Assembly (NCBI RefSeq): GCF_003993795.1
Contig: NZ_RWKV01000017.1
Span: 124,001 to 188,000 of the forward strand
Length of the DNA stretch: 64,000 nt
From: Aquabacter cavernae
Lineage (GTDB): Bacteria; Pseudomonadota; Alphaproteobacteria; Rhizobiales; Xanthobacteraceae
Direction of reading: 5' to 3'
The notes below the pieces were generated by a model that was given only the letters and a program-made list of their open reading frames with translations, had not been told where the DNA came from and did not search any database. The translations under genes were made by a program, and so were the position numbers. How positions within the stretch are numbered: position 1 is the first letter of the stretch; each line of letters starts with the position of its first letter. Positions 1-9,339 of this stretch are shown here, piece by piece.

Positions 1-869
1 CATTCCGGAACGATGTGCGCGGGCGTGGCGAGCGGGTTGGCCGGGATGTAATTGTCCGAGTGGCCGAGATAGTTCGGGATGTAGAAGACGAACCAGGCGA
101 AGAACATGATGAACACCACCATGGCGAACACATCCTTGATGGTCGCGTAGGGGGTGAAGGGCACCGTGTCCTTGGCCACGCTCTTCACGTCGATGCCGTC
201 GGGATTGTTCTGGCCCACATGGTGCAGCGCCCAGATGTGCAGGCCGACAATGCCCGCGATCATGAAGGGCAGCAGATAGTGCAGCGAGAAGAAGCGGTTC
301 AGCGTGGGGTCACCCACCGAATAGCCGCCCCACAGCCACAGCACGATGGTCTCGCCCACATAGGGGATGGCCGAGAACAGGTTGGTGATGACGGTGGCGC
401 CCCAGTAGGACATCTGGCCCCAGGGCAGCACATAGCCCATGAAGGCGGTGGCCATCATCAGCAGGTAGATGATCACGCCGAGGATCCACAGCACTTCGCG
501 GGGCGCCTTGTAGGAGCCGTAATACATGCCGCGGAAGATGTGGATGTAGACCGCGATGAAGAACATCGAGGCGCCGTTGGCGTGGATGTAGCGGATCAGC
601 CAGCCGTAATTCACATCACGCATGATGTGCTCGACGCGCGCGAACGACACCGGCGCATAGGCCGTGTAGTGCATGGCCAGCACGATGCCAGAGACGATCT
701 GGCAGATCAGCATGAACGTGAGGATGCCGCCGAACGTCCAGAGATAGTTCAGGTTCCGCGGGGTCGGATAGGAAACAGCCGACGAATGTAACAGCCCGAC
801 CAACGGCAGCCGGCTCTCGAACCAGCGCGCGATTTTTCCCTGGGGCTGGTAGGTGGAATGTCCTTCCAT
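1..869 (-). CDS. petB: cytochrome b of the bc1 complex, 3' end cut by window edge
   Basis: Membrane subunit of ubiquinol-cytochrome c reductase, carrying both b haems and the quinol/quinone sites. I translated it by hand from the ATG at 869-867: it begins [20 protein letters not shown] and runs open to the window edge. Visible family marks are the helix-B histidines ([21 protein letters not shown]), the [18 protein letters not shown] segment, the helix-D histidines ([18 protein letters not shown]), and a PEW motif (Qo site, ef loop) in the last codons present. The start lies 36 bp after the petA stop, so petA-petB are co-transcribed; cytochrome c1 would be expected beyond the edge. Confidence 0.95.
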   Translation of the reverse strand, partial: MEGHSTYQPQGKIARWFESRLPLVGLLHSSAVSYPTPRNLNYLWTFGGILTFMLICQIVSGIVLAMHYTAYAPVSFARVEHIMRDVNYGWLIRYIHANGASMFFIAVYIHIFRGMYYGSYKAPREVLWILGVIIYLLMMATAFMGYVLPWGQMSYWGATVITNLFSAIPYVGETIVLWLWGGYSVGDPTLNRFFSLHYLLPFMIAGIVGLHIWALHHVGQNNPDGIDVKSVAKDTVPFTPYATIKDVFAMVVFIMFFAWFVFYIPNYLGHSDNYIPANPLATPAHIVPE

Positions 870-905
870 GGGGTCCAACCTTCTTTGAGCGAGGCGACGC
901 GCGCG

Positions 906-1430
906 TCAGCCGATCACGATCTTGGTGTCGGAGGTGAAGGTGTAGGGCGGCACCGGCAAGTTCAGCGGTGCCGGTCCGACACGGACCCGGCCCGAGGAAT
1001 CGTACTGGGACCCATGGCAAGGGCAGAACCAGCCGTCATAATTGCCCTGGTGGCCCAGCGGCACGCAGCCCAGATGGGTGCAGATGCCGACAACCACTAG
1101 GAAATTGTCGTGCCCAGACTTCACCCGGTCCTGGTCCGGCTGGGGGTCGATGAGCTGGCTCATGGGCACGGCGCGTGCCGCCTCCACGTCCTTCGGGGCG
1201 CGGTTGAAGATGAAGATCGGCTTGCCGCGCCACTGCACGGTCACGATCTGCCCTTCAGATATGGGAGACAGGTCCACCTCGGTGGTGGAGAGGGCGAGAA
1301 CCGACTGGTCGGGCTGGAGCTGGGAGATGAACGGCCAAGCCAAGGCGGCCGCGCCCACCGTCCCGACCGCGCCCGTGGCGATGTAGAGAAAGTCTCGACG
1401 GTTGGTTCCCGAGGTCTCCGTATGTGCCAC
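906..1430 (-). CDS. petA: ubiquinol-cytochrome c reductase Rieske iron-sulfur subunit
   Basis: The 2Fe-2S subunit of the bc1 complex, which passes electrons from quinol to cytochrome c1. The 174-residue product has a twin-arginine motif RRDFL at 11-15, one N-terminal membrane helix (about 15-38), and both cluster-binding boxes, CTHLGC at 117-122 and CPCHG at 136-140. I chose the GTG at 1430-1428 because AGGAAGAA lies just upstream and the protein then starts as in the family ([14 protein letters not shown]). A longer frame back to 1574 adds 48 residues with no family resemblance. It is the first gene of the operon with petB. Confidence 0.95.
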   Translation of the reverse strand: MAHTETSGTNRRDFLYIATGAVGTVGAAALAWPFISQLQPDQSVLALSTTEVDLSPISEGQIVTVQWRGKPIFIFNRAPKDVEAARAVPMSQLIDPQPDQDRVKSGHDNFLVVVGICTHLGCVPLGHQGNYDGWFCPCHGSQYDSSGRVRVGPAPLNLPVPPYTFTSDTKIVIG

Positions 1431-1654
1431 GGCGTTCTTCCTCACTCGTCTATATATGGCCAGACCGTCGCGGCACGCATGAAAGCGGGAAACAGCTTCA
1501 TGCGCGGGAAGCCCCATTCCGCGCGCGACGCGAGGCCTTATGAGCAACAATGCCCTCTTGAAGAGGTTTGCCACTTTCGATTGCCTCTAATTGCACCCTA
1601 CCTTTACCCTTGTCCAGATCGTGACTATGCGGCACGCGGTCCTGTGGCAGCGGC

Positions 1655-2209
1655 ATGAACGCGCAAGGGACATGGGGCTCTACCGCATTGACAGACAGAC
1701 CCGTTCCGGCACCCGCCGGCCTCGCCCCGGTCCTCGCCCTCTATTGCCCGGACATTGCCCAGAATACGGGCACCTGCCTGCGCACGGGGGCGTGCCTGGG
1801 CGTTCCCGTCCATCTCATCGAGCCGGCGGGCTTTCCGGTGGGCAGCGCTGCCTTTCGCCGCGCCGGGATGGACTATCTCGACGTGGTGGACTTCGTGCGC
1901 CACCCCTCCTTCGCCGCCTTCGATGCCTGGCGACAGGCGCAAGGGCGTCGCCTCGTCCTGTTCACCACGAAGGGCGCCACGCCCTATCACCGCTTCGCCT
2001 TCCAGCCCGGCGACGTGCTGCTGTTCGGCCGCGAATCCGCCGGGGCGCCGCCGGAGGTGCATGACGCCGCCGACGCGCGGGTGGTCATCCCCCTGCGCCC
2101 GGGCCTGCGCTCGCTCAATGTGGCTGTTTCGGCCGGCATCGCGGTGGCCGAGGCGCTGCGGCAGACCGGCGCCCTGCCCGAGGTTCCGTCGCCGCCCGAA
2201 GCGGATTAA
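1655..2209 (+). CDS. trmL: tRNA (cytidine(34)-2'-O)-methyltransferase, SPOUT family
   Basis: Methylates the 2'-OH of the wobble nucleotide in certain tRNA-Leu species using S-adenosylmethionine. The 184-residue protein carries the SPOUT knot signatures: ALYCPDIAQNTG near the N-terminus, the FGRESAGAPPEVHD loop in the middle, and IPLRPGLRSLNVAVSAGIAV near the C-terminus, at the usual places for TrmL. It has about 25 residues before the conserved core, and no strong Shine-Dalgarno is seen before the ATG at 1655, so the true start could be slightly downstream. It diverges from petA across a 224-bp gap and precedes hemF on the same strand. Confidence 0.9.
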   Translation: MNAQGTWGSTALTDRPVPAPAGLAPVLALYCPDIAQNTGTCLRTGACLGVPVHLIEPAGFPVGSAAFRRAGMDYLDVVDFVRHPSFAAFDAWRQAQGRRLVLFTTKGATPYHRFAFQPGDVLLFGRESAGAPPEVHDAADARVVIPLRPGLRSLNVAVSAGIAVAEALRQTGALPEVPSPPEAD

Positions 2210-2269
2210 AAGCCGGACGCATCGCCACCCAGGATCGCCCCCAGGAACGCCACCCAGGAAGGACCGCCC

Positions 2270-3154
2270 ATGCTCCCCCCCGGCATCGAGGACCAGAAGG
2301 CCCAGGCGCGGGCCTGGTTCGAGACCCTTCAGGGCCGCATCACCGCCGCCTTCGAGGCGCTGGAGGACGAAGCGCCCGACGCGCTGTATCCCGGCGCGCC
2401 CGGCCGGTTCGAGCGCACCCCGTGGCAACGCACGGACCATAGCGGCGCGCCCGGCGGCGGCGGCACCATGGCCATGATGCGCGGGCGCCTGTTCGAGAAG
2501 GTGGGGGTCCATGTCTCCACTGTGTTCGGCGAGTTCGCCCCCGAATTCCGCGGCCAGATTCCCGGCGCCGCGGAAGATCCGCGCTTCTCGGCCACCGGCG
2601 TCTCGCTCATCGCCCACATGGCGAGCCCGCACATTCCCGCCGTCCACATGAACACCCGCTTCGTCACCACCACGAAGCGCTGGTTCGGCGGCGGGGCGGA
2701 CCTCACCCCGGTCCTCGCGCGCCGCCGCACCCAGGACGACCCCGACAGCCTAGCCTTCCATGCGGCCATGGAGGGCGCCTGCGCGGGTCATGCGGTGGCG
2801 GACTATGGGAAGCTGAAGGCGTGGTGCGACGAATATTTCCACCTGAAGCACCGCAACGAGCCGCGCGGCATCGGCGGCATCTTCTATGACTGGCTGGACA
2901 GCGGCGATTTCGACGCGGACCTCGCCTTCACGCGAGATGTGGGGCTCGCCTTCCTGGACATCTATCCGCGCCTCGTGCGGGCCAACCTCGCGGCGCCCTG
3001 GAGCGTGGAGGACCGCGAGGAGCAATTGGTGCGGCGGGGCCGCTATGTGGAGTTCAACCTGCTTTACGACCGTGGCACCATTTTCGGCCTGAAGACCGGC
3101 GGCAACGTCGCCTCGATCCTCTCCTCAATGCCGCCCGTGGTGAAATGGCCCTGA
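2270..3154 (+). CDS. hemF: oxygen-dependent coproporphyrinogen III oxidase
   Basis: Converts coproporphyrinogen III to protoporphyrinogen IX by aerobic oxidative decarboxylation of two propionates, late in haem synthesis. The 294-residue length is normal. Conserved blocks are [61 protein letters not shown] and the C-terminal [19 protein letters not shown], with the active-site histidine and arginine in the expected motifs. It starts 60 bp after trmL and may be co-transcribed with it. Its product feeds the haem-dependent bc1 complex encoded just upstream. Confidence 0.97.
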   Translation: MLPPGIEDQKAQARAWFETLQGRITAAFEALEDEAPDALYPGAPGRFERTPWQRTDHSGAPGGGGTMAMMRGRLFEKVGVHVSTVFGEFAPEFRGQIPGAAEDPRFSATGVSLIAHMASPHIPAVHMNTRFVTTTKRWFGGGADLTPVLARRRTQDDPDSLAFHAAMEGACAGHAVADYGKLKAWCDEYFHLKHRNEPRGIGGIFYDWLDSGDFDADLAFTRDVGLAFLDIYPRLVRANLAAPWSVEDREEQLVRRGRYVEFNLLYDRGTIFGLKTGGNVASILSSMPPVVKWP

Positions 3155-3256
3155 CCGGCGGCTGGTCCGGTCCTGTTGTCCCCGTTTCTCCCGCCCGCCT
3201 CCCCGGCCGACGATTGTCAGCGCGCGGGCGATAGGGTAGAGGGTTCTTCGGCGTCA

Positions 3257-3333
<77 letters not shown>

Positions 3334-3423
3334 ATAAAATCAAGCGCTTAGCTTATTTCATACTCCCCTGACGAAACAACGAATCGCCACCAGCGGCGGA
3401 AATGCCAGCTATCTAGCGGAATC

Positions 3424-3449
3424 AAAAACCCCGCCGCCCGAAGGCGACG
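3424..3449 (-). terminator. left half of an intrinsic terminator split by the mobile element
   Basis: On the minus strand this stretch supplies the TTCG tetraloop, the 3' arm GGCGGCGGGG and the TTTTT tail. The missing stem bases (AGCCCC on the minus strand) lie at 12909-12913, across the insertion. Collapsing one CGACG copy and the element restores GCCCCGTCGCC-TTCG-GGCGGCGGGG-TTTTT, beginning about 14 bp after the stop of the S24-like gene (12925). The terminator therefore originally served that gene and was interrupted by the transposition. Confidence 0.65.
3445..3449. repeat. target-site duplication, left copy (CGACG)
   Basis: CGACG immediately precedes the first base of the element (TGTAG at 3450). 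The same five bases immediately follow its last base (TTACA ending 12903). A 5-bp duplication is usual for Mu-type and many IS21-type transpositions. Confidence 0.85.
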
Positions 3450-3453
3450 TGTA

Positions 3454-3497
3454 GCGCGCAAAATCGAATGTCATCGCGCGCAGGATCATATGTCACC
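3454..3497 (+). repeat. left-end transposase-type sites L1 and L2 (two 22-bp repeats)
   Basis: Two directly abutting 22-mers of the form GCGCGCARRATC....TGTCAYC: L1 at 3454-3475 and L2 at 3476-3497. L2 is identical to the innermost right-end site on the opposite strand. They begin 4 bp inside the left terminus. Confidence 0.8.
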
Positions 3498-3543
3498 CCC
3501 AGTGGACGGGGTGAAATACAACCGATGATTGGTTGTGCGAAGT

Positions 3544-3576
3544 GAGCGGGATGGCGGTCAGGGTGCCATCCCGCTC
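3544..3576 (-). terminator. strong hairpin after the tape-measure gene
   Basis: A perfect 12-bp stem: GAGCGGGATGGC (3544-3555) and its complement (3565-3576) around a 9-nt loop. It lies about 70 bp beyond the stop of the minus-strand late operon, near the element's left end. No T-run follows on the minus strand, so termination is likely but not certain. Confidence 0.45.
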
Positions 3577-3648
3577 GGGGCTCACCGCGATTTCAGGGTT
3601 CGCGACCGGCCCTCTCCTATACATACGCTTGCGCCCAATTCGACAAGC

Positions 3649-6162
3649 CTATGTGTAAAGCCCACCGGAAGCGGAAACCCCGAACCTTCCGCCAAACCCT
3701 TGCGAGATAGGCCCGTCGCCTGCCAGATCATCGAGCATGGTGCCGCGAACGATTTCTTGCACCATTACGGTGAGCGTAGGCGTCCCGTCCGGCCCCATGG
3801 TGACGGGGCCTGTCGAGACGGCGGCGCCCCCATGGTTGTTCTGGATGCTGACGTTGACCTGCGTCCCGCCTCGCTGTGCGCCGCCCCCACCCCTCAACTC
3901 GACGGGAATGCGCCGCCCATCAGGCAGCGGAACTGCCGCCTCCGGGCCAGCTTCACCGAAGACGGATGCCCGCGTCGCGACGCCACCCTTCGCGAACATC
4001 GGCATGGGCATGCCTAACATTCCGGAAAGCAGGCTACCGCCGATCCCAAGCAAGCCAGAGAACAAACCACCGCCCCCGCCACCACCACCGCCGCCTAAGT
4101 CACCCATGGTTCCGTAGTTGGTCCCGAACAGGGCGTTCTTAAGCGGATTGGTCACCGCGAGCTTCATCGCGCTGCTGGCGACATCCTCCAGGACGCTTGT
4201 GGCAACATCACCCCATGACTTCCAGGAACCACCATTGCGGAGCAATGTGTCCGTCAGGGAATCGATGCTCTGTTCCCCCGTATTGCGGAAGGTCTGGAGC
4301 GCGTCCTGCTGCCGCGTAAGCTGCGTTTGCATGTCGGACGTTTCGAGGGCTTGCCGCCGCAACTGCTCTGCCGCCGGACTGTCCTTGCCGATCCCTTGGG
4401 CGCGGATTTGCTGCTCTACTTGCAACAGGGCAATGGCGCGCGAGCGCGCGCCCTCGCTCTGCCCGAGAAGCGAGATTTCGAGCCGCAACATCTCGGATTG
4501 CTCGCGCTGCGTGGCCAACAGGCTTCGCGCCGCCTCGCCCGAGGCCGATGTCATTTCCATGAGCGCCCTGGAGCGCGCCTGATTGGCCCGAACCTCAACT
4601 TCGGCCGACGTGATCTCTTCACCCGCCAGCGCCAAGCGCTCCCGACGCGCGATCAGATCGGCGCGGGCGATCGGGTCACGTTCGCGGGCAATCTGCACGT
4701 CCAGGCGGTCAACCTGCGTCATGCGTTCTTGGGCCGTAGTGAGGCCCTTCAGCGCGTTCTCCTTCGCCTGGATGGCGCGAGTGATGCTTTCGTTTTCAGC
4801 GTCGCTGAGGCCACCCGCGCCCTGCCCGGTGCGCAAGGCGGCTATCTGGTTTTCCAACTCGCGACGCCGGTTTTCCATGTCGTTGGCGGGCGAACCTCGG
4901 GCGATATCAAGGGCAGCTGATCCGCGCCTATCGTCGGTCGCAGCCGAGGTGGCGTTCGCCTGAACGCGATTGCGCAAGCGTATTTGCTCTTGAAGGTCGG
5001 CAATCTCTGCCGTCAAAGCCTGCCGCTGATTGGGGTTCTGAAGGCGGCCTGCGAGCGTGGGCATGTTGCGCAGGCGGTCCTGTAACTGCGCAAGGCGGCC
5101 TTCCAGGCTGTCAGGGCCACCACCGAACAGCCGATCCACGGCGCTCCCCATGGAACCCCAGAGATTGTCCCACATGCGCGCGGACCATTCGGCGGCCCGC
5201 CCGATGGCCGTCGTTGCCGTGGCCGCTCCCTGAAGGCGCGGCGTCACGGCGTTCAGCAGAACGTTGCCCGCCTCAACCGTCCGGTTCTGGTCGTTCAGCC
5301 GTTTGACCAGGCGCTCGGTGGCGCCGTCCAAAAGGCCCATCTGGCGCAATTGGGCCGCACCCTTCGCCGGGTCTCCGAAGATGTCCCCGAGCTTCCCGCT
5401 CGCGCTCGCGACATCCGTGTTCATCACCGCCGCGAAGTCCTTGGCGATGGCGGTCAAGCCTAGGAGTTGGTCCGCTCCGATCCTGCCGGATCGTGTCAGA
5501 GAGGTGGCGATCTCGCGCGCCATGGACACCGACACATTCCCGGCCGCCGCCGCCTGGGCCGCCACGCGCTCGATGTCGGCGGCGGTGGTGCCGGTCGCAA
5601 GCCCGAACGCCTGCGCGGCGATGCGCGCTTCCTTGAGGCGCCCCGTGTAATCGACCCATGCCGTCGCACCCACACCGAGCGCAACGGTCATGCCGCCCAG
5701 CAAGGCAGCCACGGGCGGAATGGATTCACGGGCGATTTTCAGCGCGTTGCCGAAGCCGCCCACAGCTTCCACGATCTGCGGACCCTGCTGCACCGCCACC
5801 ATGGAAGGAGACATGCCCATGGCGAGGGAGCCCACGATATCGGGCGCCTGACGCATCACGCCGAACCGCTGATCCGGCCGAAGCTGAGACCATGTGGAGC
5901 CCACCGGCTGGCGGGCATTGGCGTTGCCGCCCCGCATCGACTGCGCCGCCTCACGTTCAGCCGCGCGGAGTTGGCGCACTGCCACCGTCGCTTGGCTCGC
6001 AGCATGCCCCTCGGCTTCGAGCGCATCCGTGAGGCGGCCAATGCCGCCGGCCGCCTTCTCCGCCTCGCCCTTGAGACCCGAGAGTTCGGCCCGCGTCTCC
6101 GCGATGCCCTTCTTCGCTCCGGCGGAATTGGCGGTGATGTCAATGGCGAGTTTAAGGGTCAT
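3649..6162 (-). CDS. phage tail tape measure protein
   Basis: An 837-residue protein of the lambda gpH-like tape-measure type, which sets tail length and helps DNA ejection. The N-terminal ~200 residues (TLKLAIDITANSAGAKKGI...) are followed by a hydrophobic stretch around 150-175 (PPVAALLGGMTVALGVGATA). A long Ala/Arg/Glu-rich coiled-coil region covers roughly 370-640. Then come a run of ten glycines and the family's C-terminal block FAKGGVATRASVFGEAGPEA. It is the last gene of the minus-strand late block, 45 bp after the 125-residue gene. The family averages longer than this in long-tailed phages, and no other tail gene is nearby, which fits a deleted prophage. Confidence 0.85.
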   Translation of the reverse strand: MTLKLAIDITANSAGAKKGIAETRAELSGLKGEAEKAAGGIGRLTDALEAEGHAASQATVAVRQLRAAEREAAQSMRGGNANARQPVGSTWSQLRPDQRFGVMRQAPDIVGSLAMGMSPSMVAVQQGPQIVEAVGGFGNALKIARESIPPVAALLGGMTVALGVGATAWVDYTGRLKEARIAAQAFGLATGTTAADIERVAAQAAAAGNVSVSMAREIATSLTRSGRIGADQLLGLTAIAKDFAAVMNTDVASASGKLGDIFGDPAKGAAQLRQMGLLDGATERLVKRLNDQNRTVEAGNVLLNAVTPRLQGAATATTAIGRAAEWSARMWDNLWGSMGSAVDRLFGGGPDSLEGRLAQLQDRLRNMPTLAGRLQNPNQRQALTAEIADLQEQIRLRNRVQANATSAATDDRRGSAALDIARGSPANDMENRRRELENQIAALRTGQGAGGLSDAENESITRAIQAKENALKGLTTAQERMTQVDRLDVQIARERDPIARADLIARRERLALAGEEITSAEVEVRANQARSRALMEMTSASGEAARSLLATQREQSEMLRLEISLLGQSEGARSRAIALLQVEQQIRAQGIGKDSPAAEQLRRQALETSDMQTQLTRQQDALQTFRNTGEQSIDSLTDTLLRNGGSWKSWGDVATSVLEDVASSAMKLAVTNPLKNALFGTNYGTMGDLGGGGGGGGGGLFSGLLGIGGSLLSGMLGMPMPMFAKGGVATRASVFGEAGPEAAVPLPDGRRIPVELRGGGGAQRGGTQVNVSIQNNHGGAAVSTGPVTMGPDGTPTLTVMVQEIVRGTMLDDLAGDGPISQGFGGRFGVSASGGLYT

Positions 6163-6207
6163 TCAACATCACCTAAAGCTAGTGGAAGGCAGAGGCGGAA
6201 CCTGAGG

Positions 6208-6585
6208 TCATTGCCGCAGGATCGGACCGAACCCGTCGCGCTCGTCTTCCAGGTGCGCCTTCAGAAGGCTGCCGAAGTGTGTGTTCTCCAAACACCCGTA
6301 GGCGTTCACGTACAGCGCAAAGCGGAGTTCCTGGAGGATCGCTTCGATCTCCAGGAGCGTGCGCCCTCCCAGGTCGGATGCGAGCGTTGCGGCGACGGGC
6401 GCACGGGCATAAAGCTCCACCACCGCCGAACGGGGTGAGCCACTGAAATGGCTCACCCACAGGATTTTGCGCGCATCTTCGATGGCGTCTTCCGCCGCCT
6501 TCATGTCGAGCGTGATCAACTGCTGGTACAGCACGCGGGCGGTCGCGGTCACGCGCTCGGCCACCGGATCATGAGGCGCCATCAT
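6208..6585 (-). CDS. uncharacterised phage protein between capsid and tape measure
   Basis: A 125-residue, mostly helical acidic protein (begins MMAPHDPVAERVTATARVLY, ends DERDGFGPILRQ). Its ATG overlaps the stop of the capsid-fusion gene by 4 bp (6582-6585), so it is translationally coupled to it. Position between capsid and tape measure is where head-completion, connector or tail-assembly proteins usually sit. I see no diagnostic motif, so the role is left open. Confidence 0.7.
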   Translation of the reverse strand: MMAPHDPVAERVTATARVLYQQLITLDMKAAEDAIEDARKILWVSHFSGSPRSAVVELYARAPVAATLASDLGGRTLLEIEAILQELRFALYVNAYGCLENTHFGSLLKAHLEDERDGFGPILRQ

Positions 6586-8363
6586 GCCGCCACCACCGAC
6601 TTGAACAGGCCGCGAAAATCCGTGATCGCCCCGCCATAGACGTGCCTGATCTTGTACGTGATCACGTCATTGGTGAACATCGAACCCGAGGTCGGGTTGT
6701 CCTGCACGAAGAGTTGCGGCTCTTCATTCCCGTCCAGAAAGCCGACTTCCACCGAGGGAATATCGGCCTTGTCGGCAGACAGGCACCAGTCGTTGGCGTC
6801 GGTCCAGTACCACACGGGACGGATCTGCCACTGGAGCGACTGGACGAAGCTCGCTTCGTTGTTCGTGCCGAGGCGGAACAGATCGAAGGCTGTCTGCTCT
6901 AGAGCGTCGGGCACCCACAGGAAGCGAGGGGGGATGCCCACCGCCTCTTCGCTGTCCTTCTCCTTCTGGCCCTTCATCGCCAGCCGCCCGGCCGCGATGG
7001 AGGGGCCGGACAACGCGGCCGTGCCAAGATTGCCATGGTCGGCATGGAACAGCGCCTTGCCGTCATAGATGGTGCCGTTCACCCGCAGGAAGTCGAGGAC
7101 GAACTTGGACAGCGTGCGCTTCGCCGCGCGCGACATGCGCAGCGGCACCTGGATCATGGCGGCCACGTCGTCATTCTTCATCATTTCCAGCGTCACGGTT
7201 TCCGTGCCGCCGCGCTTCTGGACCCGATAGACCGCCTCTTCATCGGTGGGGCTGTCCACGGGCAGATAGGGTGCGGCCTCGTTGACGGTCGGCAGGTCGC
7301 CGTATCCACCGAAGCGTACCCTATGCTGATCGCGGAAGTCGCTCACCGGCACGATATTCGCGAGGTCGCGCCACACGTCATAGATGCCCAGATTGCGGTA
7401 GTCCGTGAGCATCCGCCGCTGGATGGCCTCCCCCAGAACGTCAGGGAAGCTTACGGTAGTGAGCGCTTCCGAAAACCGCCCGTGACGTGGCACCCGGCCG
7501 GTGATGTCCCGGTCCCCAGTGATCGCGACATAGCACTCGCGAATGGAGCGCACGGAATTGTCCTGGGGATCGAAGAAGGCGTCGAGCATCCGTCCTTGCT
7601 TGTCTTCCTCGGCTTCGATGATCCGCGCGCTGGAGCCGAGGCCCTTCACCTTTCCGGCATGGCTGACGGAACGGGCGATTTCCTCTTCCTGCTGCAAGGC
7701 TTCGTTGATGGCCTCGGTCAGGCGCGCTTCGGTGACGTCATCGGCCTCTTCGAGGTTGCTGATGAGACGATCTTTCGAGCCCGCGCACAGGGCGGTGCGC
7801 TCAATGCGGCGGCCGATTTCAAGGGGGGACAGGACGTCCATGAATGTGGCTCCTAAAGCTTCGGTGATGCCGAGCACCGCGCCGCCGGCGCCCGGCGCGA
7901 CGATGACATCGACGGAATTGACCTTGGTGAACTTGGTGACGACGCGCTGCCCGCCTTGCGCCCGGTACGCCGCTTCCGCGTCGATGGAGAGGCCGAACAG
8001 GCCCGTCATGTTCTGGCGCACCGCTTCGGTCATGCGACGAACCATGGGATCGGTCGGGTCCAAGGGCTCAAGCACCGCGTCGATGCCAGCCGGTTTGGAA
8101 CCAGCGGGCGGAACAAATTTGGGCTCGACGATGCGGCCGATGAGGTTGCGTACGTCCTTGCCACCCTTCGAAAGGTGTTCCGCGTCGGACTTCACGAACA
8201 CGCGCACCCCATCGAAGAGCGGGACGGCCGCGCGCAAGACGGCATCGGGATATACGTTGTTGTTGCCGGAAGGCCCGGCATTGATGACGCGTACCGCAAG
8301 CCGCGTGCGCGGTGCTCCGGCTGCATAGGCCGAAGGTGTCTGGACGGGAGGTGCGTCGCTCAT
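6582..8363 (-). CDS. prohead protease / major capsid protein fusion
   Basis: A 593-residue protein that appears to join a head-maturation protease/scaffold (about residues 20-260) to a major capsid protein (about 270-593). The N-terminal part has the protease-like region VFVKSDAEHLSKGGKDVRNL and TGLFGLSIDAEA, followed by a helical scaffold-like stretch rich in Glu. The C-terminal half (ALTTVSFPDVLGEAIQRRML..., ending NDVITYKIRHVYGGAITDFR) resembles Mu gpT/HK97-type capsid proteins. Fused protease-capsid polyproteins are a known arrangement in some phages; self-processing would release capsid subunits. It is coupled by 4-bp overlaps to the genes on both sides. Confidence 0.8.
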   Translation of the reverse strand: MSDAPPVQTPSAYAAGAPRTRLAVRVINAGPSGNNNVYPDAVLRAAVPLFDGVRVFVKSDAEHLSKGGKDVRNLIGRIVEPKFVPPAGSKPAGIDAVLEPLDPTDPMVRRMTEAVRQNMTGLFGLSIDAEAAYRAQGGQRVVTKFTKVNSVDVIVAPGAGGAVLGITEALGATFMDVLSPLEIGRRIERTALCAGSKDRLISNLEEADDVTEARLTEAINEALQQEEEIARSVSHAGKVKGLGSSARIIEAEEDKQGRMLDAFFDPQDNSVRSIRECYVAITGDRDITGRVPRHGRFSEALTTVSFPDVLGEAIQRRMLTDYRNLGIYDVWRDLANIVPVSDFRDQHRVRFGGYGDLPTVNEAAPYLPVDSPTDEEAVYRVQKRGGTETVTLEMMKNDDVAAMIQVPLRMSRAAKRTLSKFVLDFLRVNGTIYDGKALFHADHGNLGTAALSGPSIAAGRLAMKGQKEKDSEEAVGIPPRFLWVPDALEQTAFDLFRLGTNNEASFVQSLQWQIRPVWYWTDANDWCLSADKADIPSVEVGFLDGNEEPQLFVQDNPTSGSMFTNDVITYKIRHVYGGAITDFRGLFKSVVAA

Positions 8364-8809
8364 CGGCGCACCTTCTTGGGCGCGTCGGAGGTGTCCTTCA
8401 CGCCCTTCCTCCCGTTTCGGAGGATGTCCCGCACGCTCACATCGGAGACATGGAGCTTGCGGGCGATCTCCTGGATCGACGTGCCTTTCGACCGCATATG
8501 GCGGGCGATGAAAGCATTGCCGAGAGGAACGCGCTCGACACGTCCGCCGAAATGCTCGGCAAGAAGTTGAATTTTTTCGACGCTCAGAATTTCTCTGAGC
8601 GCGCTAATCTTCTCCGGGCGCGCCGCGAAATAACTCGTGGCGCCACCAAAATTGAGCAGGAGGGATGCGGTGTCATCCTCTCCAATGATGCGCACAAATT
8701 TTGCGATGTGCTCCGGAATGAGCGCCTTGTGCTTGACGCCACTCCCGCATGTCCATTCTTGGTACATGCACAGATCATGAATTGGTCGCAAGGGTTTGTT
8801 TAGACCCAA
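8360..8809 (-). CDS. Mor-like transcriptional activator with C-terminal helix-turn-helix
   Basis: A 149-residue protein resembling the Mor/C family of transposable phages, which switch on middle and late genes. The C-terminal helix-turn-helix is clear (GTSIQEIARKLHVSDVSVRDIL, about residues 112-133), preceded by FGGRVERVPLGNAFIARH, comparable to Mor's Gly-Gly strand. An earlier LNFGGATSYFAARP looks like a second copy of that element. The downstream capsid ATG overlaps its stop (8360-8363). It heads the late block and may activate a promoter in the gap upstream. The start is unsure: an internal ATG at 8767 would remove 14 residues. Confidence 0.65.
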   Translation of the reverse strand: MGLNKPLRPIHDLCMYQEWTCGSGVKHKALIPEHIAKFVRIIGEDDTASLLLNFGGATSYFAARPEKISALREILSVEKIQLLAEHFGGRVERVPLGNAFIARHMRSKGTSIQEIARKLHVSDVSVRDILRNGRKGVKDTSDAPKKVRR

Positions 8810-9089
8810 CAGCTTGTGACCAAGTAAATAGGTGTGCTTTTGATCCGTCTCGTGAAGGATCTACGCGGCTGTCTGCCAGAAGAATGGGCGACAATTCCAA
8901 GCGCAGCCAGCGTCCGATTTCAGCTTCGGGCACCCTGAGCGCGGAAAAGCGTAAAACGGCCGCTCAGGGCTTTCAATGGCCCTTTAACGGCGGGATTACG
9001 AAGGCCAGGATGGTCCGGGAGCCGCCTGACAGCTCAAAGCGCCCGCTAAACGCACATTCCGGCGAACCTGGGACCGGCGCCTTCCCGGA
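8810..9089. other. intergenic region upstream of the phage late block
   Basis: A 280-bp stretch between the Mor-like gene and the small minus-strand gene ending at 9090. Open frames crossing it on the plus strand lack plausible starts and protein-like composition. It probably holds the promoter of the minus-strand late block, but no clear -35/-10 pair could be picked by eye. Confidence 0.3.
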
Positions 9090-9302
9090 CTATGCCCCCT
9101 GGGCTAGCCGCTTAAGCCCGCGCTGCTCAATGAGTTTGTCCAGCTTGCGCAGTTCGCGTGCGAATGTGCCCGCCAGTTTCTTGTTGCCGGCCTCCTGCGC
9201 GGCGGCGAGAGAGGCCGCCACCTCGTCGTGCATGGTGATCACCTTCCGCGCGAATCCCTCCGGCGTGAGCATCTCGGCAATCTTGGGGTCGATATCTGCC
9301 AT
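9090..9302 (-). CDS. small uncharacterised helical protein
   Basis: A 70-residue charged helical protein (MADIDPKIAEMLTPEGFARK..., ending LIEQRGLKRLAQGA). The ATG at 9302 has AGGAAG five bases upstream and is preferred over the GTG at 9338, which would almost touch the upstream stop. It follows the ribbon-helix-helix gene (stop at 9340) and is probably co-transcribed with it. No family is recognised; it could be a partner of the upstream DNA-binding protein. Confidence 0.55.
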   Translation of the reverse strand: MADIDPKIAEMLTPEGFARKVITMHDEVAASLAAAQEAGNKKLAGTFARELRKLDKLIEQRGLKRLAQGA

Positions 9303-9339
9303 CGCGCTTCCTGTCTCCAATCCTGTGCGGACCAGCACT

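Noticed and set aside
1431-1574. 48-residue extension of the Rieske protein
   Set aside because: No family resemblance; the GTG at 1430 has a good ribosome-binding site and gives the standard N-terminus.
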